Assembly: GCF_938045345.1 (NCBI RefSeq)
Contig: NZ_CALIMS010000049.1
Coordinates: 1-60,172 of the forward strand
Source: an uncultured Campylobacter sp.
Lineage (GTDB): Bacteria > Campylobacterota > Campylobacteria > Campylobacterales > Campylobacteraceae
Reading direction: 5' to 3'
Length of the DNA stretch: 60,172 nucleotides
The translations under genes and the position numbers were made by a program. The notes under the pieces were generated by a model. The model had not been told where the DNA came from. It did no database searches and saw nothing but the letters and a program-made list of their open reading frames with translations. The first letter of the stretch is position 1, and each line of letters starts with the position of its first letter. Shown here piece by piece: positions 33,606 to 42,531 of the stretch.

Positions 33606-34079
33606 CTATTGAGCTAAGGATTGGCAAAGCTCGTCTTTGTGATCGCAGTCGAATGAACCTACGTTTCTACCCGCTGCCGTAGCCAAAGCCGATGTCGGAT
33701 AGTAATCAAAAGTAGTACTCTTGCCCGCTACGCTAGCCCTATATGTAGACGTTGCGTTAGCATTGCCGTTCGTAACCAAAGCCCAGCCGTTCCTACCGCC
33801 ATCTCTCATAGGATAGATAGGTTGCTGCAAAACGCCTTCAAAAAGAGTGGCATTGTCTGAACCCTCCAAAGCGGGCCACGTAGTCACGCCCCTCATCATA
33901 TTCTCGCTTCTAACTAGCGAAAGTCCGCTTCTAATGGCGGCGATATCCCCACGCATCTTAGCGATTGTAGCATCATCGCGCGTAGCGGCTAATCTAGGCA
34001 CCGCAATGCCCGCCAAAATACCTAAAACGACGATGACAAAAACAAGCTCTATCATCGTAAAAGCTTTTAAATTTTTCAT
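33606..34079 (-). CDS. Type II secretion/type IV pilin-like pseudopilin
   Basis: This 157-residue protein has a class III prepilin leader and the N-methylated helix KAFTMIELVFVIVVLGILAGIAVPRL, with the conserved Glu at mature position 5. The prepilin peptidase would cut just before FTMIEL. The rest is a short globular head with two cysteines near the C-terminus (FDCDHKDELC). Campylobacter uses such pseudopilins (the cts system) in natural transformation, as I recall, so a role in DNA uptake is plausible. It is the first gene before priA on the minus strand, four bases apart. Exact subunit type (major or minor) cannot be decided. Confidence 0.88.
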   Translation of the reverse strand: MKNLKAFTMIELVFVIVVLGILAGIAVPRLAATRDDATIAKMRGDIAAIRSGLSLVRSENMMRGVTTWPALEGSDNATLFEGVLQQPIYPMRDGGRNGWALVTNGNANATSTYRASVAGKSTTFDYYPTSALATAAGRNVGSFDCDHKDELCQSLAQ

Positions 34080-34161
34080 GTTAAATCCTTTGATTTAAAG
34101 TGAGATGATTATAGCCAAATTTAAATAAAATTAATTTTAGTTAAAGAAAAAATCCTGCATT

Positions 34162-35154
34162 TTAAATGGAATTTTGTGAAATTTCATTAAATTCTGCGAT
34201 TTTTTGTCCGAATTTTACGGACGTATCAGCCGGGGTTTCAAATTTTAAAAACTCGCTTTGCGCTACGAGTACGATCGTTGAGCCCAGCTCGAAATTTCCC
34301 AAATGATCGCCCTTTTTAAATTTTAAATTTTCATATTCGTAAAGCGCCTCAGCTCTACTTGCGCATGCATTCGTCTGTATTCGCGTATCGAAATCAAATC
34401 TCATCTTGCCGACGTTTAAAGCACCCACGAAAACCATCCATAAAATCCCGCCGTTTCGCATTTTGCACTTCAAAATCACGCGCTCGTTTTTAGCGTAGAG
34501 GTTTGGAATTTTAAGTAAAAGCTTCTTCGCCACGCTGTAGAGATCGGCAGGGATATAAAGCGCCTGCAGCACGCCCAGATCGCACGGCGCGTGATAATGA
34601 TGATAATCACGCGGGCTTAGATAGATATTTGCGTAGCTTAAATTTGCGCCGCTTGTATTTTTGCGGCATTGGGCGTCCTCTGCGCTCGTTTCGCGGCTCG
34701 CGCTATTTTCATCTCTGTAAATTTCAGCTCGCACGCCGCTTGCGGCATAAGTTGCACCGCCGCCTATGATTTTCGCTTGAGCGGCGTCCGCGGCGTCATC
34801 TAATTTTTTAACCGCGCCGCTTTCGCTTGCAGTAAACGTGCGCCCCAATAGCTCGCTAAGGCTATATTCGCAGCCCTTTACGCTAAAAGCTCGCAGATCG
34901 GCGCAGGTCCCGCTCTCAAAGATCACGCCGTCGCTAGGGCTTATAAAAGCCGTCTCGTCCGTCGCTATCTCGCGCGGACGCAGCAAGCGGCGAGTAAAAA
35001 GCGCGTTTAGGCTCGCGTAGCTTTGCGGCGGATCAAATTCGCTCATATCGATTTTGAAAAATTCCACATATTTTAGGTTGATAAAATTTTGTATAAATTT
35101 AGGAAATTTCACCGCGGCGATAATCCCGAAAATCCTCGAAATAAAACTTCTCAT
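34162..35154 (-). CDS. psd: Phosphatidylserine decarboxylase
   Basis: This 330-residue enzyme makes phosphatidylethanolamine. The self-cleavage site LGST at 290-293 yields the pyruvoyl group on the small subunit. PSDGVIFESG and SPRDYHHYHAP are the other conserved blocks. It is longer than the usual ~265 residues. Part of this is a Ser/Glu/Asn-rich loop around RDENSASRETSAEDAQ just before the SYANIYLSPRDYHHYH strand, apparently a small relative of the insertions in priA and queC. It begins at ATG 35154, next to the end of the phosphoesterase gene, and likely acts at the inner membrane. Confidence 0.94.
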   Translation of the reverse strand: MRSFISRIFGIIAAVKFPKFIQNFINLKYVEFFKIDMSEFDPPQSYASLNALFTRRLLRPREIATDETAFISPSDGVIFESGTCADLRAFSVKGCEYSLSELLGRTFTASESGAVKKLDDAADAAQAKIIGGGATYAASGVRAEIYRDENSASRETSAEDAQCRKNTSGANLSYANIYLSPRDYHHYHAPCDLGVLQALYIPADLYSVAKKLLLKIPNLYAKNERVILKCKMRNGGILWMVFVGALNVGKMRFDFDTRIQTNACASRAEALYEYENLKFKKGDHLGNFELGSTIVLVAQSEFLKFETPADTSVKFGQKIAEFNEISQNSI

Positions 35155-36282
35155 CTATGCCTTTCTAAGCTTAAGCAGCGCGATTTCGGCATCCGCAAAG
35201 ACCCTTATCGGCGGGCCCCAAAACCCCACGCCGCTGCTTACGTAAATTTGCTTCAGCCCGTCGTTATACAGCCCGTAAAGATACTTCTGGCTAAGCAGCA
35301 CCAAAAGCGTCCACGGAAAAATTTGCCCCGCGTGCGTGTGTCCGCAGATACACAGATCGACCTCGTCGCGCACGAAGTCCACGACGTATTTGGGCTGATG
35401 CGCGAGTAAAATTTTAGGCTTATCAGGATCCGCCTGCGCTAGCGCAGCACTTAAATCTGGCTGCATGTATCCGAAGCGAAAGCCGCTAAGATCGTGCACG
35501 CCCATTAAATTTAGCCCTTCAAATTCCACGCTTTCGTTTTGCAGCACGCGCACGCCCGCTTTTTGCATTGCCGCGATAAGCCCGCTTGCGTCGCCGCGGT
35601 AATACTCGTGGTTGCCGGTGACGAAAAAGATAGGCTTTTTGATCGCCTCAAGAGGCTGCAAAATATCCCCGAGCTCATCCGAGCGCAGATCAAACATATC
35701 GCCCACGATCAGCAACACATCGTAATTTAGCGAGTTTATCTGCGCTACGACGCCTTGCAAAAACTCCTTTTTCAAAAACTCGCCCAGATGCACGTCCGAG
35801 ATGACGACGAAGCTTAGCTCGCGAGCTAAGCTTTTGATTTTTATTTCGCACTCGGTGATTTTTGGAATTTTTAGTGCATTATAAAGCCCCTTAAAAATAT
35901 AGCTAAACGCCATTATTACGAAGGTTACGTCGATGAAGGTTTTTAAAAATTTTCGCCTGTTTTGGCTAAATTTAACTACATGCGCGGCGGCGCTTAGCAC
36001 ATCGTAAGCAAGGCAGATAAAAAAGAGCGAAAAGGACGCTGCCATGCAAAATACGCAAGCTTTATAGAGCAGCTCATTTTTAAAGCTTCCATTAAGCCCA
36101 AAACCCGCAAAAAATATTGCATCTAAAATTGCTAAAGCTACGCAAAGTAAGCTCAAGACAGGGCGGAAGATCACGAAATTTTTATATGGCGTAAAGCGCG
36201 CGCTGATCGATCTGTAGATGTAAAGATTAAAAAATAGGAATAAAACTGTGCCGACGATTGGGAAAATATAGGCGCTTTTCAA
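35155..36282 (-). CDS. Membrane-anchored metallophosphoesterase
   Basis: This 375-residue protein has four N-terminal hydrophobic helices (to ~140) and a calcineurin-like phosphoesterase domain: VVISDVHLGEF, IVGDMFDLRSDEL, VTGNHEYYRGD, LLAHQP and ICGHTHAGQIFP, the full dimetal set. The group is close to the YkuE/UDP-diacylglucosamine hydrolase-like enzymes. A phospholipid or lipid A precursor substrate is possible. It abuts psd, and the same pair is adjacent in C. jejuni (Cj0846-Cj0847 as I recall), which fits a lipid role. A helical head longer than in YkuE places the active site at the membrane. Confidence 0.9.
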   Translation of the reverse strand: MKSAYIFPIVGTVLFLFFNLYIYRSISARFTPYKNFVIFRPVLSLLCVALAILDAIFFAGFGLNGSFKNELLYKACVFCMAASFSLFFICLAYDVLSAAAHVVKFSQNRRKFLKTFIDVTFVIMAFSYIFKGLYNALKIPKITECEIKIKSLARELSFVVISDVHLGEFLKKEFLQGVVAQINSLNYDVLLIVGDMFDLRSDELGDILQPLEAIKKPIFFVTGNHEYYRGDASGLIAAMQKAGVRVLQNESVEFEGLNLMGVHDLSGFRFGYMQPDLSAALAQADPDKPKILLAHQPKYVVDFVRDEVDLCICGHTHAGQIFPWTLLVLLSQKYLYGLYNDGLKQIYVSSGVGFWGPPIRVFADAEIALLKLRKA

Positions 36283-36285
36283 ACT

Positions 36286-36924
36286 CTAGCCTTGGATATA
36301 CTCGTCTAGCTTATCTTTATCAAAGCCCGTGATTTCTTGTTTATCATCCAAAATTAGCGCGCCGCTCTTTTTAAATTTAGTGATGGTGCGCGAAAATGTT
36401 TCGGGGGTAACATTTAGAATTTTGGCTATTCTAGTGTATTTCGTGCTCATAAAAATATCGAAATTCTCGCTGATAAACTTAGCAATCTTGCCGTCGCAGT
36501 TAAGCACGACTTGATTATCAAAGACTGCATTTAGCGCTCGGATCTTCTCGGACATCGATTTTAAAAGCTCCAGGCAAATCTTTGGATCGCTCATAAACTC
36601 GTTTTTAAATTTTTCATAATCGATCTTTAGCACCTCGCCGTTTGTCGAAAACACGCCACTTGCAGGATAGCTCGTCTCTTCGAAATTTACCATCTCCGCC
36701 ACGAGCGAGATGGGGCGGATCTCGCGCATATGGATCTCACGCCCCTTTGCGGAGGTTTTATAGATTTTTAAAATTCCTTTTAGCAGGATTAATAGATACT
36801 GCGAGCGCTCGCCCTCGAAAAATAAAATTTCGCCCTTTTTGTAGCTTTTATGGATGCTAATCTGCTCCAAACGATCGATTTGCGCTGCGCTTAGAGCTTT
36901 GAAATAAGGAATTCTCTCAAGCAT
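36286..36924 (-). CDS. Crp/Fnr family transcription regulator
   Basis: This 212-residue protein has an N-terminal cyclic-nucleotide-like beta-roll (YKKGEILFFEGERSQYLLILLKGILKIYK, about 28-57) and a dimer helix. The C-terminal winged helix-turn-helix contains the recognition segment TRIAKILNVTPETFSRTITKFKKSG. The Fnr cysteine cluster is missing (only two cysteines, both away from the N-terminus), and the Crp cAMP-contact residues are not apparent, so the signal is unknown. It may belong to the nitrosative/oxidative stress group of Campylobacter regulators. It starts at ATG 36924 (a GTG lies just before it), 10 bp after mscL, and both may share a transcript. Confidence 0.9.
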   Translation of the reverse strand: MLERIPYFKALSAAQIDRLEQISIHKSYKKGEILFFEGERSQYLLILLKGILKIYKTSAKGREIHMREIRPISLVAEMVNFEETSYPASGVFSTNGEVLKIDYEKFKNEFMSDPKICLELLKSMSEKIRALNAVFDNQVVLNCDGKIAKFISENFDIFMSTKYTRIAKILNVTPETFSRTITKFKKSGALILDDKQEITGFDKDKLDEYIQG

Positions 36925-36933
36925 CACCGTAAC

Positions 36934-37338
36934 CTATTTTTTAAGCAGGTCTCTTATCTCGCTAAGAAGTTTGACCTCTTCGCTAGGCTCAGCGGGCGCA
37001 GCCGGCTCAGGCGCAGGCTCGGCTGGCTTTTTAAGCTTATTGATCGCCTTGATCGCGCAGAATATACAAAATGCGATGATGATAAAATCGACCGTTACCT
37101 GGATAAACGAGCCGTAGTTTATCGTAACGGCCGGGGTCTGCCCCACCGCTTCTTTTAGCACGATCTTAAGATCGGTAAAATTCATACCTCCCGTAAGAAG
37201 TCCTAAAACCGGCATCATAATGTCGCTTACGAGCGAGGTTACGATCTTGCCGAAAGCCCCGCCGATGACGACACCCACCGCCATATCGATGACGTTTCCT
37301 TTCATCGCAAATTCTTTGAATTCCTGAATGAAACCCAT
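36934..37338 (-). CDS. mscL: Large-conductance mechanosensitive channel MscL
   Basis: This 134-residue inner-membrane channel releases solutes under hypo-osmotic shock. It shows the MscL signature GNVIDMAVGVVIGGAFGKIVTSLV in the first helix, MPVLGLLTGG in the loop, a second helix (VDFIIIAFCIFCAIKAINKL) and the C-terminal bundle ending EVKLLSEIRDLLKK. An Ala/Pro/Glu-rich linker before the bundle is slightly longer than usual. It reads away from gltX, with a 115-bp promoter region between them. The Crp/Fnr gene follows closely. Confidence 0.96.
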   Translation of the reverse strand: MGFIQEFKEFAMKGNVIDMAVGVVIGGAFGKIVTSLVSDIMMPVLGLLTGGMNFTDLKIVLKEAVGQTPAVTINYGSFIQVTVDFIIIAFCIFCAIKAINKLKKPAEPAPEPAAPAEPSEEVKLLSEIRDLLKK

Positions 37339-37414
37339 ATTGTCTCCTTAGATAAGATGCGCCGATATTAGCCTATTTTTGCTTTGTTTTTGCTTTTTAT
37401 TAGGAAGTAAAAAG

Positions 37415-37420
37415 TATAAT
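37415..37420 (+). promoter_or_regulatory. -10 element for gltX2
   Basis: TATAAT lies 32 nt upstream of the TTG start at 37453 in the mscL-gltX2 spacer, with a T-rich run upstream. Confidence 0.6.
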
Positions 37421-37452
37421 CCCAGCTTAAATTTAAACCCAAAGGACCTAAA

Positions 37453-38769
37453 TTGTATCGCTTCGCTCCGTCGCCCACCGGCGATATGCATATCGGAAAT
37501 TTACGCGCGGCTATTTTTAACTACATCTGCTCGCTGCAAGATGGAAGCGGCTTTATTTTGCGCATCGAGGATACCGACACTGCGCGCAATATCGAAGGCA
37601 AAGATCAAGAGATAATCGAAATTTTAAAGCGCTTCGGCATTAAATGGCAGAGCCTGTATTATCAAAGTAAAAATTTAAAATTTCATCAGCAGTTCGCTGC
37701 TAAGCTGCTCTCCGAGAAAAAGGCGTTTTGCTGTTTTTGCAGCGAGGAGGAGCTTGAAGCTAAAAAGCAAGCCGCCAAGGACGCAGGCGAGGCGTATCGC
37801 TACGACGGGCACTGCGAACATTTAAGCGACGAAGAGGTGCTAAGCTGCGGCAAGCCCTTTACCATCCGTCTTAAAAAGCCTGATCACGCGCTGGAATTTA
37901 CCGACGCGATCAAGGGACGTATCGTATTTGAGCCGCAGAATATCGACAGCTTCGTCATTATGCGCGCGGACAAGACGCCAACTTATAACTTCGCCTGCGC
38001 CTGCGACGATATGATGCAGGGCGTGAGCTTCGTAATCCGCGGCGAGGATCACGTCTCAAACACCCCAAAGCAAAACTGGATCCGCCAAAGCCTTGGCTAC
38101 GACGGCGAGATCAAATACGCGCACCTGCCGATCATATTAAATTCCGAAGGCAAAAAGATGAGCAAGCGCGAGGATAGCTCCTCGGTAAAATGGCTGCTTC
38201 AAAGCGGCTACCTGCCCGAAGCGATCGCAAACTATCTGATCCTACTGGGCAACAAAACGCCGCGCGAGGTCTTTAGCATGGATGAGGCGGTGGAGTTTTT
38301 CGATATCGCTAAAATTTCAAAAAGCCCGGCAAAATTTGACGAGGATAAACTAGCCTTTATAAACCGCGAACATATCAAAAGAGCGAGCGAGCAGCGCCTG
38401 GCTGAGCTTTTTGAGCTTGAGCCGAAATTTGCGCCTTTAATAAAATTTTACACTCAAGAAGCAAGCCTTATCCCACGTATCAAAGAAAAGATCGCAGCGA
38501 TCTACGGCGCGAAAGATATCCCGCAGGAGTGGGCGGCGCAGGCACAGGCGCTACGAGAGGCGATCTTAAATTTATTAAGCTCAAACGATGCACCAGCAGA
38601 ATTTAATGATTTCAAAGCGGCGCTTTCGCAGGCTACAAGCTTAAAGGGCAAGAGTCTGTTTATGCCGCTTAGGTTTTTACTAACCGGCGCGCCGCACGGA
38701 CCGGAGCTTAGCGAGCTGTATCCGCTGATCCGCGCCGATTTAAAGGAGATACTCGATGCTACTAAATAG
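37453..38769 (+). CDS. gltX2: Glutamyl-tRNA synthetase, GltX2 type
   Basis: This 438-residue class I synthetase has the start YRFAPSPTGDMHIGNLRAA (HIGH motif as HIGN) and the signature KMSKRED. It lacks low-complexity insertions. Length and the GDMHIGNLRAAIFNYI beginning match the shorter epsilonproteobacterial copy. In H. pylori that copy (GltX2) charges tRNA-Gln with glutamate for later amidation; the same role here is inferred. It starts at TTG 37453 with AAAGGA upstream and overlaps yggT by 14 bp. The order gltX-yggT-slt is conserved with C. jejuni as I recall it. Confidence 0.92.
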   Translation: MYRFAPSPTGDMHIGNLRAAIFNYICSLQDGSGFILRIEDTDTARNIEGKDQEIIEILKRFGIKWQSLYYQSKNLKFHQQFAAKLLSEKKAFCCFCSEEELEAKKQAAKDAGEAYRYDGHCEHLSDEEVLSCGKPFTIRLKKPDHALEFTDAIKGRIVFEPQNIDSFVIMRADKTPTYNFACACDDMMQGVSFVIRGEDHVSNTPKQNWIRQSLGYDGEIKYAHLPIILNSEGKKMSKREDSSSVKWLLQSGYLPEAIANYLILLGNKTPREVFSMDEAVEFFDIAKISKSPAKFDEDKLAFINREHIKRASEQRLAELFELEPKFAPLIKFYTQEASLIPRIKEKIAAIYGAKDIPQEWAAQAQALREAILNLLSSNDAPAEFNDFKAALSQATSLKGKSLFMPLRFLLTGAPHGPELSELYPLIRADLKEILDATK

Positions 38770-39052
38770 CGTATTTTACGGCATTTTAGTGAGTATTCAC
38801 TACGTGATTCAAGCTTATATGATGCTAATTTTCGTCGCCTGCGTTTTGAGTTTCATCCGTCCAAATCCGTTCGGTAAATTTTATAAAATCGTCCGCGCGA
38901 TCTCTGCGCTTACGGAGCCTGCGTTTGCATTGGTGCGCCGCTATCTGCCTACTACTTTCGGCGGATTTGATCTTTCGCCGCTTCTTATCCTACTCGTGCT
39001 TAACTTCTTTGACAGCGCGATAATCTATATCATCAATAGGACGGTCATTTGA
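38756..39052 (+). CDS. YggT family membrane protein
   Basis: This 98-residue protein has two hydrophobic segments (about 15-37 and 70-92) separated by the family motif SFIRPNPFGKFYKIVRAISALTEPAFALVRRYLP. It starts at ATG inside the end of gltX2, and its stop overlaps the slt start by 4 bp, so all three genes are coupled. YggT proteins are inner-membrane proteins linked to osmotic tolerance and envelope organisation in other bacteria. Confidence 0.9.
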   Translation: MLLNSVFYGILVSIHYVIQAYMMLIFVACVLSFIRPNPFGKFYKIVRAISALTEPAFALVRRYLPTTFGGFDLSPLLILLVLNFFDSAIIYIINRTVI

Positions 39053-40713
39053 AAATATTTCTGAAATTTAGCCTTGTTTTAGGACTGCTGTGCGCCGCAA
39101 GTAGCGGTAAAATTTTAAGCTACGAACAGATCAAAGACGAGCCAAAATCCCTAGCCAAGGACTATTACATCTACCGCCTGATCGACGAGACGAAATTTAA
39201 TAAAGCCGAGATCAAGGCATTGAAGCAGAGCATCTTTCGCTACAAGGGCAAGCTAAAAGAGAAGCTAGATAGAATTTTCGGCGCCGTTCGCCCGCCTAAG
39301 CGTCCGGATCACTGCGCAGGCGTTACCTCCGCCAATATTTTAGATGCAAATTTAACCTGCAAAAAGGCGCGCTCCTATCCAAATTTTATCGCCAAGCTAA
39401 GCCCATCGGTGCGCGAGACGCTCGCTTCGCAGCTTGAAAAGCACCAAGACGCGGCAAGTAGAAACGCCGTAAATTTACTGCGCGGATTTAACGACGAAAA
39501 TCCGAGCGAGTATTTTATGCAGAGCCACAACGCGCAAAACTACTTTTTATATTACGACTACTTAAAAGGTGCGGGCAAGGACGCTCTGATCGATATCGAC
39601 GCCGACGCAGCCTTCGTAAGCGAACTGGCTTCGCAAAAAGGCTTCAAAGCGGTTCTCAACGACGCGCTAATCAACCGCAAATACCCGCGCCTGCGCCGCT
39701 CGCTTACGGACGTCGATCCACTAGCCGTGGAGAAGGACGTAGCGTTTATGCTCGGCGTAAATGCCGTCATGCAGGGCGATGAAGGGGCTGCGCTTGCATT
39801 TTTTAGCCGCGCAGTAGCGAGCTTTGAGAAGCCTCACGACGTTCACAATGCAAAATTTTGGATCTACCTGCTAAATGGAGATCAAAATGTCTTGCGCCAG
39901 CTTGCTAGCAGCGATTATTACAGCCTCTACGCGCTTTATGCCAAGGAGGTCTTAGGGGATAGGAATTTAAACATAATCATCCCAAACCCCGCTAAAAATT
40001 CCATAGAGGGCTACGACATCACCGATCCTTTCGCTTGGGTTCGGACAAAAAATAGCGCTGATCGGATGTCACGCCCGCAGCTTTTGGAATTTGCCAAAAA
40101 ATTCGACACCAAGCAAAGCATCGGCGAGTACTCATACATAATGAATAAAGCGGGTGGCGGCAAGGACAACTTCTATCCGACGCCGTTTATGGAGTATATC
40201 GGCGACGGCGATAACCGCCGCAAAGCGCTAATTTTAGCGCTCGCCCGCCAAGAAAGCCGCTTCGTGCCCGCATCGGTATCTACGTCGTATGCGCTTGGGA
40301 TGATGCAATTTATGCCGTTTTTGGCTAACGAGATCGGCAAAAAGCAACTCAAAATCGACGGCTTCGATCAAGACGATATGTTCCGCCCGGAAGTCGCTTA
40401 CCGCTTTGCTAACATCCATATCGACTGGCTGGAGCGCAAAATTTACAGCCCGGTTTTCATCGCATACGCTTACAACGGCGGGCTCGGGCTCGTCAAAAAG
40501 ATGCTTCAGCGCGGCGATATGTTTAATAAGGGCAAATTTGAGCCGTGGCTTAGCATGGAGCTCGTGCCGTATGCCGAGAGCAGGGACTACGGCAAAAAGG
40601 TGCTTGCAAACTTCATCATCTACTCGCAGATCCTAGATCCGCGCGCGAAAGTCTCGGTGCAACAGGAGCTACAAGATCTGCTGATACCGAGCAGAAGCGA
40701 CAGCTTCCGCTAA
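39049..40713 (+). CDS. slt: Soluble lytic murein transglycosylase Slt
   Basis: This 554-residue periplasmic enzyme has a signal peptide (LKFSLVLGLLCAASSG), a helical superhelical domain (to ~395), and a C-terminal lysozyme-like domain. The catalytic Glu is in ALARQESRF, followed by STSYALGMMQFMPF and VFIAYAYNGGLGLV. It cleaves the MurNAc-GlcNAc bond with formation of anhydro-muropeptides. It starts at TTG 39049, overlapping the yggT stop, without a good separate ribosome site, which suggests coupled translation. Normal length for Campylobacter Slt. Confidence 0.94.
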   Translation: MKIFLKFSLVLGLLCAASSGKILSYEQIKDEPKSLAKDYYIYRLIDETKFNKAEIKALKQSIFRYKGKLKEKLDRIFGAVRPPKRPDHCAGVTSANILDANLTCKKARSYPNFIAKLSPSVRETLASQLEKHQDAASRNAVNLLRGFNDENPSEYFMQSHNAQNYFLYYDYLKGAGKDALIDIDADAAFVSELASQKGFKAVLNDALINRKYPRLRRSLTDVDPLAVEKDVAFMLGVNAVMQGDEGAALAFFSRAVASFEKPHDVHNAKFWIYLLNGDQNVLRQLASSDYYSLYALYAKEVLGDRNLNIIIPNPAKNSIEGYDITDPFAWVRTKNSADRMSRPQLLEFAKKFDTKQSIGEYSYIMNKAGGGKDNFYPTPFMEYIGDGDNRRKALILALARQESRFVPASVSTSYALGMMQFMPFLANEIGKKQLKIDGFDQDDMFRPEVAYRFANIHIDWLERKIYSPVFIAYAYNGGLGLVKKMLQRGDMFNKGKFEPWLSMELVPYAESRDYGKKVLANFIIYSQILDPRAKVSVQQELQDLLIPSRSDSFR

Positions 40714-40922
40714 GCCGGCGGCGGGCTTGAAGGATGATTTAAGAGGCGGCGAGCGCAAAAGATAATTTTCAAATACGGCGAGCGAGAAATTTTAAAAGCC
40801 GCCGCCTCAAAAGCGCGAAATTTGCCCGCTAAGAGCTTAGACGAGCAGATCAAAACGGCGAAATTTCATCTTTTAACGCCAAATAAGGGCTCTTTCCCAC
40901 CCTGCATGAAAGGCGGCACGCC

Positions 40923-41165
40923 ATGCAAATTATCGCGACCGCAGTTCTCATAGTAGCCGCCTTTTTGTGCGTATCGTTATTGAAAGACGAAAAGAAGCGC
41001 TCCGCAAATTTAGCGGCTTGTTTGTTTTTTATGGCGCTTGCGTATTGCGTGCAATTCGGCGTAGGAGACGATAGCTACACCCGAGCGGGCGGCGCAGCGC
41101 TGATAGTCTTTTTTATCTTTGCGCTTGCTTTTTTCGAGCTTTATTTCTGGGGTGACGAGCTTTAA
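40923..41165 (+). CDS. Small three-helix membrane protein of unknown function
   Basis: An 80-residue frame starts at ATG 40923 with an AAAGGCGG-like ribosome site about 9 nt upstream. Three hydrophobic helices fill nearly the whole length (2-20, 29-44, 56-75), separated by short charged loops (KDEKKRSAN, GDDSYTRAGG). I do not recognise a family. Composition and the clear membrane pattern make it likely to be real. It stands alone between slt and a gene on the other strand. Confidence 0.6.
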   Translation: MQIIATAVLIVAAFLCVSLLKDEKKRSANLAACLFFMALAYCVQFGVGDDSYTRAGGAALIVFFIFALAFFELYFWGDEL

Positions 41166-41564
41166 AATTTAAAATTCATTGAAATTTTATCGCGGCGTTT
41201 TGTGAGCGATCAAATTAGCGCCCGAACGTATAATTTTAAGTGACATGAAATCAAAATCGGGCGCTTTTGGTTATGGAATTTAAACATATAACCTATCCGC
41301 AGCTTATCCGCCGCAAAGGCTGCGACAAGTTTAAATTTAGCCGCTTTGCAGCTTGTTTGCTTGTTTGCGACGCCTTAAAATTTCGTAACTTCGGATATGC
41401 AAGCCGCCGTTTTAAAATTTCGGTAAGTTTTAAATTTTAAATCCACGCCTCTTTGCCGCACCGTTTTAGTTAAATTTAACGGCACGGAGCCTATAAGCGC
41501 GAGATGATTTAATTTTACGACCTTAACTCCGTGCAAGCCGCTTTAAAATTTAGCGATCAAATTG
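41166..41564. other. Gene-free stretch, ~400 bp
   Basis: RAATTY-rich DNA between two convergent genes. A 56-codon frame from 41274 is Phe/Lys/Arg-rich, lacks a ribosome site and was rejected. Apart from the possible terminator nothing is recognised. Confidence 0.55.
41217..41269 (+). terminator. Possible terminator after the small membrane protein
   Basis: Perfect 9-bp arms AGCGCCCGA (41217-41225) and TCGGGCGCT (41257-41265) are followed by TTT. The 31-nt loop is long for a terminator, so the call is tentative. Confidence 0.4.
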
Positions 41565-42521
41565 CTATTTGAAAAGCCCTTTGATCTTGTCAAAAAGCGA
41601 CTTTTCGCCGCCTACGCAGGTTGCGTCTTTATGATCTTCTGCGGCGGAATTCTCGCTACCGCCTTCTATCGTATCGCCGCTGCACGGGACGGAATTCCCG
41701 CCGCTTGCTTTCATTGCGCCGCCATCCGCTTCCGTCGCACTGCCGCCGCCCGTTACATCGACGCCGCGCGAGGCAGAATTCCCGCTGCCCGTCGTACCGC
41801 CTCCGCCCACCTTATCTCGCTCTATCGCCTCGCCGATCTGCTGCGCGGCGATTTCCGCGTAGATCAGCGCACCCTGCGTATCGCAATTAAAAAGATTTGA
41901 AAACGACTCGGACCTATTCAGATCGATCGGATTGGGCTCAACCACCTCGGTAGCCTCAAGCAGCCCTACTCCAAGCTCTGCGGCGGAATTTAACGCCTTT
42001 AAAAACACGGGCAAATTTTGCGCATAAAATTCATCTACGGCGGATTTAACCTCGCCGCCCGCCTCATAATCGCGCAGCAGTTTCTGCACGCTAGCAGTGC
42101 TAAGATACGCGCCGCAGCAATAGTTTTCGACGATCTCATTGTGAATTTCGCCGCTAAATTCCGCTAGAAATTCCGCCGGCAAAACCTCGCGCCAATCGCT
42201 TATGTAGGGTTTAAATTTAGAGCTTTGCTCCGCCAAAAAGCTAAACGCCGTGCCGCGCGTGTAAAAATATTCTCTAAAATAGCCCTGCGCCACGGCTATA
42301 TGAAATCCGTGCGTTTTATTAAAAATCCCCTGCGTGCCGTACTGCAGCGCCGAGCGGAAGCCATCCGCGTATTTTTCTGCGTAAAATTCATCCATCCCCG
42401 CTTCGCGCGCTATTTTAGCGATAGCCTCAAAATCTCCCTTCTGCGCGAGCTTTAGCGGCTTAAAATACCACTGCGAAATTTCATCTTTGCCGATCGCGTG
42501 ATAACTTATGTCGTAACCCAC
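41565..42521 (-). CDS. Unknown protein with low-complexity Gly/Ser C-terminal part (318 aa)
   Basis: This 318-residue protein starts at GTG 42521 behind AAAGGAGAG. Residues 1-~235 look folded and mostly helical, beginning MGYDISYHAIGKDEISQWYF. Further helical blocks include RSALQYGTQGIF and NCDTQGALIYAEIAAQQIG. Residues ~240-318 are low-complexity Gly/Ser/Ala/Asn ending in a short basic helix (LFDKIKGLFK). The beginning resembles a group of hypothetical proteins that start with the same MGYDISYH pattern, which I remember only as uncharacterised. No signal peptide or membrane helix. Transcribed toward 41565, after the lipoprotein gene, with 10 bp between them. Confidence 0.8.
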   Translation of the reverse strand: MGYDISYHAIGKDEISQWYFKPLKLAQKGDFEAIAKIAREAGMDEFYAEKYADGFRSALQYGTQGIFNKTHGFHIAVAQGYFREYFYTRGTAFSFLAEQSSKFKPYISDWREVLPAEFLAEFSGEIHNEIVENYCCGAYLSTASVQKLLRDYEAGGEVKSAVDEFYAQNLPVFLKALNSAAELGVGLLEATEVVEPNPIDLNRSESFSNLFNCDTQGALIYAEIAAQQIGEAIERDKVGGGGTTGSGNSASRGVDVTGGGSATEADGGAMKASGGNSVPCSGDTIEGGSENSAAEDHKDATCVGGEKSLFDKIKGLFK

Positions 42522-42531
42522 CTTCTCTCCT

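Noticed and set aside
41274..41444. 56-codon frame on the plus strand
   Set aside because: Phe/Lys/Arg-rich, no ribosome site, runs through RAATTY words; not gene-like.
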